NCBI RefSeq assembly: GCF_001556865.1
Contig: NZ_LSJY01000142.1
Span: forward strand, 1-14,015
DNA length: 14,015 nucleotides
Origin: Sphingobium sp. CCH11-B1
Lineage (GTDB): Bacteria; Pseudomonadota; Alphaproteobacteria; Sphingomonadales; Sphingomonadaceae
Direction of reading: 5' to 3'
Positions 7,537 through 12,336 of this stretch are shown here, one piece after another; positions within the stretch are counted from its first letter, which is position 1; every line of letters begins with the position of its first letter. The notes under the pieces are model-generated. The model saw nothing but the letters and a program-made list of their open reading frames with translations, had not been told where the DNA came from and did not search any database. The position numbers and the translations under genes were made by a program.

Positions 7537-8550
7537 TTATCGAACGCTTAGCAGATGCACTCCACCGGGTTGCTGGGCAAAGCCAAGCCGCCGGTCGAGG
7601 AACCGCCCGATCACGTCGATCGCTGTCAGGCTATGCTGGCTTGGCTTGACCGTCGTGAAGCTGCCTCCGCCCGCGAGCGCGAAGGGAAGCAGCAATTGAT
7701 CGCCCAGATACGGGCCGGCAAAGGCATCCGATTCCAGATAGCCGCGCATCCGCCCTACGGCCTTCTTGCAGACCCGCTCCGCCGTTACACCTAACTGGCC
7801 AAAGCCGCTGACGATCTCTGTGCCGTGCTCGAACTGCGCCTCCAGCAATAGGATGTTGCCCGGCCCCTGATCTTCGGGCAGCTCGCGGACGCAGGCCTCC
7901 CGCTCCGACCAGCCAAGGTCGCGACGCACGACGTTGATCTCGCGCTCCGCGATCTCGAAGGGCAGCCCTGCGAACAGGGCCTGCCCGCTAACGCCGAGGA
8001 GCCCCCCGCGCTCCAGGCAATCGATCGCCCGCAGCGGAGCCGGCGTGATGTCGACCTCGATCCGGCCGCCACCGCGCGGGTAGAAGCCATGGCGGACGAG
8101 CCGCGCCTCGACTGTCGGCCCCATGCGATTGATGATCGGCAGGAAGCATTTCGCGATAAAGTCGAACGGCGGGGCGAGCATATTGTGGGTTCCGCCCTCC
8201 AGCACCAGCCGTGATGGCGCGTCAGCGAGCAGCAACGGCATCAGCACCGTCTGCAGGACAAGCCCCGTCGATCCCGCGGTACCGACAGCGAAGCGATACT
8301 CGCCCGGCACCACATGGCCCGGCGTGAAGCTGAGCGCGGACGACCCAACATGGAGCCCCTGGCATTCGGCGTTACCGATGACGCAGGCTGCCTCGACTGC
8401 GGTCACGTGCTGGCGCATGAGGCCCGGCTTCGACCGCTTGGCGCGGACATTTTCGATGCGGACGGCCTTGCCGGTGACGAGCGAGAGCGCGCACGCATTG
8501 CGCACGACCTGCCCACCACCTTCGCCTTCCGATCCGTCGATGATGATCAT
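7537..8550 (-). CDS. rtcA: RNA 3'-terminal phosphate cyclase RtcA
   Basis: RtcA converts RNA 3'-phosphate ends to 2',3'-cyclic phosphates using ATP through an enzyme-AMP intermediate. The protein is 337 residues, the usual length. It opens MIIIDGSEGEGGGQVVRNA, the family signature, and contains EGGTHNMLAPPFDFI, RHGFYPRGGGRIEV, the near-C-terminal YLGDQLLLPFALAGGG and KPSQHSLT, with His at about 306 matching the adenylylated histidine of E. coli RtcA. ATG at 8550 is certain from the conserved N-terminus and is preceded by AGGGGG. The open frame continues upstream into rtcB, but that part is an out-of-frame shadow. It lies 26 bases after rtcB and is the last gene of the operon. Confidence 0.97.
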   Translation of the reverse strand: MIIIDGSEGEGGGQVVRNACALSLVTGKAVRIENVRAKRSKPGLMRQHVTAVEAACVIGNAECQGLHVGSSALSFTPGHVVPGEYRFAVGTAGSTGLVLQTVLMPLLLADAPSRLVLEGGTHNMLAPPFDFIAKCFLPIINRMGPTVEARLVRHGFYPRGGGRIEVDITPAPLRAIDCLERGGLLGVSGQALFAGLPFEIAEREINVVRRDLGWSEREACVRELPEDQGPGNILLLEAQFEHGTEIVSGFGQLGVTAERVCKKAVGRMRGYLESDAFAGPYLGDQLLLPFALAGGGSFTTVKPSQHSLTAIDVIGRFLDRRLGFAQQPGGVHLLSVR

Positions 8551-8576
8551 AATTCCCCCTGGATATGCGTGAAGGG

Positions 8577-9803
8577 TTACCCCTTCACGCACACCACCTG
8601 TTTCAACGTGTGGACGATCTCCACCAGATCGGCCTGGGCGGCCATCACGGCTTCTATCGGCTTGTAGGCCTTGGGCGTCTCGTCGATGACGCTCTCGTCC
8701 TTGCGGCACTCGACGCCCGCCGTGTCGGCGATATGCTCGTCGAGCGAGACCAGCTTTTTCGCATGGGTGCGGGACATCACGCGCCCCGCGCCATGACTGC
8801 AGCTCTCGAACGATTCGGCATTGCCGAGACCGCGCACGATGAACGATTTCGCGCCCATCGAACCCGGGATGATGCCCATCGTCCCCTTCGCCGCGCGCAC
8901 CGCCCCTTTGCGGGTCACGAGCACATTCTCGCCGAAGTGGTTTTCCCGCGTCACATAGTTGTGATGGCAGTTCACCGCTTCGAGCTCGGCGTCGAAAGGC
9001 TTGGCGATCTGGCCGCGAAGCGCCCGGACCACATTGGTCATCATCATCCGGCGATTCAGCGCCGCGAAGTCCTGCGCCCATTCGACCGCCTCGACATAGT
9101 CGTCGAAATGGTCGGTCCCTTCCGGGAAGTAGGCCAGATCCTCGTCGGGCAGGTTGATAAACCACTTGCGCATGTCCTGCTTGGCCAGTTCGATGAAGAA
9201 CGTGCCGATCGCATTCCCGACGCCGCGAGAGCCCGAGTGGAGCATGATCCATACGCGCTGCTCGGTATCGAGGCAGAGCTCGATGAAGTGGTTGCCCGTC
9301 CCCAGTGTCCCCAGATGGGTCAGTTGGTTGGTGTTCTTGAACCGCGGATACTTCGCCGTGATCCGGTCGAACCGCTCGATGAGCGTCGCCCAGGCCGCTA
9401 CGATCTCAGCCGGCGGGTCGCCCCACGAGCCAGTATCGCGCTTCCCGCGATTGACGCTGCGCCCGTGCGGTACCGCCCGCTCGATCGCCGAGCGAATGCC
9501 TTCCAGATTATCCGGAAGATCGCTCGCCATCAGCGACGTGCGCGCGGCCATCATGCCGCAGCCGATATCGACACCCACCGCCGCCGGGATCACCGCGCCC
9601 TTGGTCGGGATCACCGAACCAACGGTCGCGCCGATACCGACATGCACGTCCGGCATTGCCGCCACATGTTTGAACACGAAGGGCATAAGCGCTGCCTTGC
9701 GCAGCTGCTCATGCGCCTTCTCATCGACCGGCACACCGCGCGTCCACAGCTTGATCGGCTTGCCGCCCTCGACGTGCTGAAAATCAAAATTTGTCTCGGT
9801 CAT
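8577..9803 (-). CDS. rtcB: RNA-splicing ligase RtcB
   Basis: RtcB is a GTP- and manganese-dependent ligase that joins RNA 2',3'-cyclic phosphate or 3'-phosphate ends to 5'-OH ends, as in healing cleaved tRNAs. The protein is 408 residues, the same as the E. coli enzyme. Motifs include PDVHVGIGATVGSVIPTKGA, AVGVDIGCGMM (metal ligands Asp79 and Cys82), LGTGNHFIEL, MLHSGSRGVGN and SCSHGAGRVMSR, where His337 is the guanylylated histidine. ATG at 9803 is preferred over GTG at 9806 because GGAGG is five bases before the ATG. It follows the Y-RNA array by 26 bases and precedes rtcA. It looks fully active. Confidence 0.98.
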   Translation of the reverse strand: MTETNFDFQHVEGGKPIKLWTRGVPVDEKAHEQLRKAALMPFVFKHVAAMPDVHVGIGATVGSVIPTKGAVIPAAVGVDIGCGMMAARTSLMASDLPDNLEGIRSAIERAVPHGRSVNRGKRDTGSWGDPPAEIVAAWATLIERFDRITAKYPRFKNTNQLTHLGTLGTGNHFIELCLDTEQRVWIMLHSGSRGVGNAIGTFFIELAKQDMRKWFINLPDEDLAYFPEGTDHFDDYVEAVEWAQDFAALNRRMMMTNVVRALRGQIAKPFDAELEAVNCHHNYVTRENHFGENVLVTRKGAVRAAKGTMGIIPGSMGAKSFIVRGLGNAESFESCSHGAGRVMSRTHAKKLVSLDEHIADTAGVECRKDESVIDETPKAYKPIEAVMAAQADLVEIVHTLKQVVCVKG

Positions 9804-9829
9804 CACGACCTCCCTTGCGTAATCATGGT

Positions 9830-9946
9830 GCCGGCGACGAGGTTTGGCGAGACATCCCAGAACATCCTGGCCGGATTGCTCCGGGGCGGATTCGAACCGC
9901 TCAGCCTTTCGGCCTTACCCGTGTAGTCCCGCCGGCATTCGCCAGC
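9830..9946 (-). ncRNA. Y-RNA-like unit 4, compact tRNA-mimic form
   Basis: The end helix is GCUGGCGA (9939-9946) with UCGCCGGC (9830-9837). The inserted module keeps a T arm, GCGG-UUCGAAU-CCGC (9886-9900), directly followed by CCGGA-GCAA-UCCGG (9871-9884), an acceptor-like hairpin capped by a GNRA tetraloop. CCAG-GAUGUU-CUGG (9857-9870) stands where the D arm would be but lacks D-loop sequence. A GAAA-capped hairpin (9903-9914) stands in the anticodon-arm position. It is the most reduced unit, lies closest to rtcB, and most resembles a streamlined Y RNA with a tRNA-like domain. Likely bound by Rsr; released from the mRNA by unknown processing. Confidence 0.75.
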
Positions 9947-9958
9947 TTGAATTTGGTG

Positions 9959-10110
9959 CCATGGCGACAAGTGTTTGACAGACTTCTCTCCGTCCTCGCG
10001 GACGGTCCCTGTGCTACCGTTACACTACGGACCGATTGGGCGGTCCGGCGGGATTCGAACCCGCACCTGGGGCGTGATAGGCCATGTAGTCCGTCAGGCA
10101 TTCGCCATGG
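9959..10110 (-). ncRNA. Y-RNA-like unit 3 with permuted tRNA, Asp-like loop
   Basis: The end helix is CCAUGGCGA (10102-10110) with UCGCCAUGG (9959-9967). Between them, in order: GGC-CUAUCAC-GCC (10071-10083), resembling a tRNA-Asp anticodon loop with A in place of G at position 34; a T arm GCGGG-UUCGAAU-CCCGC (10048-10064); the acceptor pair CGGACCG/CGGUCCG (10028-10047), seven perfect pairs joined by CCCAAU; the linker UA; and a D arm GUGU-AACGGUA-GCAC (10011-10025) with the canonical GG. A hairpin CCGUCC-GCGA-GGACGG (9990-10005) follows. This is tRNA order rotated so that the acceptor 3' strand precedes the 5' strand. The T arm and D-loop GG would allow a tRNA elbow. Confidence 0.82.
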
Positions 10111-10125
10111 TTTTTGCATTTCGGG

Positions 10126-10268
10126 TCACGGCGACGAGAAGTGAGAAAGACCGTCCCGAGGGACTGGCGCTCTACCCAGCTGAGCTACTGCATCGTTGCC
10201 GATACAGGCGGGATTCGAACCCGCGACAACCACATTACCAATGTAGTCCTTCTCGGCATTCGCCGTGA
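10126..10268 (-). ncRNA. Y-RNA-like unit 2 with nearly complete permuted tRNA-Thr(GGU)
   Basis: The end helix is UCACGGCGA (10260-10268) with UCGCCGUGA (10126-10134). The module reads: anticodon arm CUACA-UUGGUAA-UGUGG (10230-10246), anticodon GGU at 10237-10239; five-base variable loop UUGUC; T arm GCGGG-UUCGAAU-CCCGC (10208-10224); acceptor CUGUAUCG/CGAUGCAG (10188-10207), eight pairs with one G-U, joined by a GCAA tetraloop; linker UA; D arm GCUC-AGCUGGGUA-GAGC (10169-10185). All five tRNA elements are present, with G18/G19, C56 and the G15-C48 pair possible. The 5' side of the anticodon stem coincides with the conserved GGACUACA box. Because the ends are joined, it cannot be aminoacylated unless cut at the tetraloop. 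Confidence 0.85.
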
Positions 10269-10277
10269 TATTCTGAT

Positions 10278-10442
10278 CGGGTCGTGGCGACGAGTTTCGG
10301 CAAGACGCGGCCCTTAAGCTACGTGTCGGCGGCGGGGTTCGAACCCGCATCTCCCTTTCGGCACAACTGCCTTCCGGGCGCTTTACTCGTTGGGCCTCGT
10401 GGTTTGGAGACATGTAGTCCTGCCAGCATTCGCCACGACCCG
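10278..10442 (-). ncRNA. Y-RNA-like unit 1, longest and most rearranged
   Basis: The longest end helix of the array: CGGGUCGUGGCGA (10430-10442) with its perfect 13-base complement (10278-10290). It keeps the GGACUACA box and a T arm GCGGG-UUCGAAC-CCCGC (10332-10348). In the anticodon-arm position a UGUCUCC/GGAGAUG pairing (two wobble pairs) encloses about 50 extra bases, including a GGCA-GUUG-UGCC hairpin (10360-10371). I see no acceptor hairpin after the T arm; a GCUUAAGGGC segment may be a D-arm remnant. The unit begins six bases after the rsr stop, so it also forms the rsr 3' untranslated region. Fold beyond the end helix and T arm is uncertain. Confidence 0.72.
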
Positions 10443-10448
10443 TTTCGT

Positions 10449-11996
10449 TCAGACCTCCACTTGTTCGACGATGCTCACCCAGTCGCGCGTCTCGCCGGAG
10501 ACGAAGCACGCGATCGTATCGAACACCGCGTCGGAGAAGCCCCCGACATTCAGGATGTCCGGTCGCCCGGCCGCCTGCGTGGTGCCGTAGGGCGCGATGT
10601 CGATGCAGACGAGCTTGGCTTGCAGGTTGCGCTTCGCCAGTTTCGTCCACTCCTGCATCGTCGCCGTCGAGCTGTTGCGCTTCGCATCGACCCAGGACTC
10701 GTTGTCCGAGACGATGACCACCAGATCGACCGGCGCCTTCTCCCTGTTGAGGAGCGCAAGGGGCGCCGAGACGTTCGTCCCGCCACCACCGACGGCCGCC
10801 AGCTTCGCGGCATTCACCGCGATCCGGTCGGTAGGCTTCAAGGTCACCGGCACAACCGCCTGCTCGAATGGGATGACCCGTGCGTCACGGTTGGACCGTA
10901 GCATCGCCGCCGCGACCAGGGCCGCGACATCGATGCAGCGAACCTTCGACGAGGCGCCCTTGCAGTAGCCCGTCACCGGCATGCCCATCGATCTCGACAC
11001 GTCGGGGCAGACGACCACGCGGCCCGGCACCTTCGGCACGCTACGGAGCGACAGCTCCAGCGCCTCCTCCAGCGCCGCCTGCACCTTGAGCGGCACGCCG
11101 TCACCAACCTGCCCAAGCGCCACCATCAACTGATAGGGCATGGGCCGCACGGCGCGGAGCGCATCGCGGTCGGCAAGCCGAGCCGCGACCTGATCGGTGA
11201 GCCCCTCCACCCCGAACGCACCGTTGCGCGCCAGCGTGTTGAGGTTCATCCGCAGCGCCTGCCAACCGATACGGCCAGCAAGCTCCGCCCACTGTTCCCC
11301 GCTCAGCGGATAAGCGGTCAGCCACTGAAACGGCACCTTCGGCAATGGCTGTGCATGATCCTGTTTCCAGGCCTCGAACGCTGCGATCTCGGCGGGCAGA
11401 GCGGCGACGTCATAGGGACGACCGATCAGCCAACCATAGAAAGCCTTACGCTGCGCATCCGCCGGGCGCGGATGGACCATCTTGACGATGTCCGCTAGGC
11501 TCGGCGCATTGCCGGTCGCGGCATGCATCAGGTCGCGGATCGATGCCTGCTCCAGCCACTGCTGGACCAGCCGCTTCGGCCGCGAGCCGAGCGAGGTTCG
11601 CCCGACCTGACCCGAACGCATGATCTGCACGAAGCTGCGCAGCATGCGGCCGTTGTTGACGACCTTGCCGAAGACCCGAACCGAAATGTCGGGATCGGCG
11701 ACGGTCAGCCAAGCTGCCAGCAACGCCGGCATATCCTTCATCGCCCCGGACGTGCGGGCATAGACCGCAGCCTGGGCGACGAAATACGGATCGACCGCAC
11801 GGGCCGCCTCTAGCACATCGGCAAGCTGCGTCTCCGCCGCACCGTAGAAATTATCGGCCAGCGTGCCGGTGGCCGCCAACTGGGCGAGCTTTGCCTTGGG
11901 CCCATATGCATAGGCCGGCGCGCTCTCCCGGTTCAACGTATCGGTGCGCGGCAACAGCTTCGCCATGGCGCTTGCAAACAGTCCCTTGTTGGCCAT
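10449..11996 (-). CDS. rsr: Ro60-like TROVE domain RNA-binding protein Rsr
   Basis: This 515-residue bacterial Ro60 orthologue is a ring-shaped HEAT-repeat protein that binds Y RNAs and misfolded or damaged RNA and can gate exoribonucleases. The TROVE region spans about residues 20-310 (AVYARTSGAMKDMPALLAAWL, MVHPRPADAQRKAFYGWLIGRP, NLNTLARNGAF). The C-terminal von Willebrand A domain has an intact metal site: Asp332-x-Ser334-x-Ser336 (PDVSRSM), Thr407 (GGGTNVS) and Asp431 (VSDNESW). AAGGAG lies seven bases ahead of ATG 11996, within the 17 bases separating it from the tRNA-Pro CCA end, so tRNA 3' processing would leave an rsr message with a very short leader. The Y-RNA array follows its stop by six bases. 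Confidence 0.96.
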   Translation of the reverse strand: MANKGLFASAMAKLLPRTDTLNRESAPAYAYGPKAKLAQLAATGTLADNFYGAAETQLADVLEAARAVDPYFVAQAAVYARTSGAMKDMPALLAAWLTVADPDISVRVFGKVVNNGRMLRSFVQIMRSGQVGRTSLGSRPKRLVQQWLEQASIRDLMHAATGNAPSLADIVKMVHPRPADAQRKAFYGWLIGRPYDVAALPAEIAAFEAWKQDHAQPLPKVPFQWLTAYPLSGEQWAELAGRIGWQALRMNLNTLARNGAFGVEGLTDQVAARLADRDALRAVRPMPYQLMVALGQVGDGVPLKVQAALEEALELSLRSVPKVPGRVVVCPDVSRSMGMPVTGYCKGASSKVRCIDVAALVAAAMLRSNRDARVIPFEQAVVPVTLKPTDRIAVNAAKLAAVGGGGTNVSAPLALLNREKAPVDLVVIVSDNESWVDAKRNSSTATMQEWTKLAKRNLQAKLVCIDIAPYGTTQAAGRPDILNVGGFSDAVFDTIACFVSGETRDWVSIVEQVEV

Positions 11997-12013
11997 CGTC
12001 CAACTCCTTCGTC

Positions 12014-12091
12014 TGGTCAGGGCGGCAGGATTTGAACCTGCGGCCTCCTGCTCCCAAGGCAGGCGCTCTGCGCAGGCTGAGCTACACCCTG
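12014..12091 (-). tRNA. tRNA-Pro(UGG) at the head of the rsr-rtcBA operon
   Basis: A 78-base linear tRNA with encoded CCA. Acceptor CAGGGUG/CGCCCUG pairs seven of seven with one G-U; discriminator A73; C1-G72 as usual for proline. D stem GCUC/GAGC; anticodon arm CCUGC-CUUGGGA-GCAGG, anticodon UGG with G37; variable loop AGGCC; T arm GCAGG-UUCAAAU-CCUGC. The D loop AGCCUGCGCA is odd: where most tRNAs have G18-G19 it reads G-C, so the G19-C56 elbow pair appears lost. It lies between a sigma-54 promoter and rsr with no promoter of its own that I can see, so it is likely induced with the repair genes. It could be a divergent extra copy, a decoy or a sensor RNA. Confidence 0.88.
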
Positions 12092-12107
12092 TGAATTTCC
12101 GGTCCTT

Positions 12108-12135
12108 GGGGCGGCCGGCCCATTCCGGCCGCCCC
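12108..12135 (-). other. Perfect 11-bp GC hairpin in the operon leader
   Basis: GGGGCGGCCGG and CCGGCCGCCCC flank a six-base loop, 16 bases ahead of the tRNA-Pro. No U run follows, so it is not an ordinary terminator. It may be a leader-processing or stability element, or an attenuator. Confidence 0.7.
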
Positions 12136-12147
12136 AGTTCCGCCTAC

Positions 12148-12171
12148 CGACCGAGTAATCCGCCTCGGTCG
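12148..12171 (-). other. Perfect 8-bp hairpin near the predicted transcript 5' end
   Basis: CGACCGAG and CTCGGTCG flank an eight-base loop. If transcription starts near 12174-12176 this hairpin begins within the first few nucleotides of the RNA and could protect the 5' end or act in regulation. Confidence 0.6.
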
Positions 12172-12184
12172 ACGCCAAACCAAT

Positions 12185-12201
12185 CGCAGAGGGCATGCCA
12201 A
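12185..12201 (-). promoter_or_regulatory. Sigma-54 (-24/-12) promoter of the tRNA-Pro-rsr-Yrl-rtcBA operon
   Basis: The minus strand reads TTGGCATGCCCTCTGCG, with the essential GG and GC exactly ten bases apart and good agreement with the TGGCACG-N4-TTGC consensus. The start of transcription should be about 12174-12176, roughly 85 bases before the tRNA. RtcR, a sigma-54 activator, is encoded divergently next to it, which is the standard arrangement for rtcBA control. Confidence 0.82.
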
Positions 12202-12221
12202 ATCATCTGGGCGGACCTGGA

Positions 12222-12243
12222 AAAATCACATGGTACTGATTTT
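12222..12243. promoter_or_regulatory. Inverted repeat, candidate RtcR binding site
   Basis: AAAATCA and TGATTTT are exact reverse complements with eight bases between. The centre is about 58 bases upstream of the predicted sigma-54 start and about 104 bases before rtcR. Dyads upstream of sigma-54 promoters are typical activator sites. Another site may exist among the AAGCGCG direct repeats at 12269-12275 and 12285-12291. Confidence 0.5.
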
Positions 12244-12336
12244 AGATATTTTATTTTTCCCATCGCTAAAGCGCGCAGACTTTGAAGCGCGAAAAATATG
12301 ATCGATCAAGATAGAGATTTATCCTATGATATAAGA

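Larger units (their letters stand above)
9830..10442 (-). repeat. Tandem array of four Y-RNA-like units between rsr and rtcB
   Basis: On the minus strand a motif GGCGAAUGC, about six variable bases, GGACUACA occurs four times, and a partner C-U-C/U-G-UCGCC occurs four times, each closing a unit. Each unit therefore folds back on itself through GGCGA/UCGCC, and the flanking bases co-vary between units: CGGGUCGU/ACGACCCG, UCAC/GUGA, CCAU/AUGG, GCU/GGC. Units are 165, 143, 152 and 117 bases, separated by 9, 15 and 12 bases of A/U-richer RNA. Position directly after the Ro60 gene, and a conserved end-helix, are what is known of bacterial Y RNAs. The array starts only six bases after the rsr stop codon. 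Confidence 0.85.

Noticed and set aside
8551..9252. Upstream extension of the rtcA reading frame
   Set aside because: It overlaps rtcB out of frame and has low-information composition. The conserved RtcA N-terminus begins at ATG 8550 with a ribosome site.
8565..9926. 453-codon open frame on the plus strand opposite rtcB
   Set aside because: It is the antisense shadow of rtcB, which has full family motifs and the right length. The antisense product has no recognisable domain.
9886..10348. Four T-arm matches that look like ordinary tRNA genes on the minus strand
   Set aside because: In none of them do acceptor, D, anticodon and T arms occur in linear tRNA order. The acceptor 3' strand comes before the 5' strand, and each is enclosed by a Y-RNA end helix, so they are called as Y-RNA-like units.
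9830..10442. Regularly spaced repeats resembling a CRISPR array
   Set aside because: Repeat elements are short parts of RNA helices, the intervening sequences are structured and of unequal length, and each repeat has a complementary partner. There are no cas genes.
12108..12135. GC hairpin as an intrinsic terminator
   Set aside because: No U tract follows in either direction, and it lies between the sigma-54 promoter and the operon it should serve.
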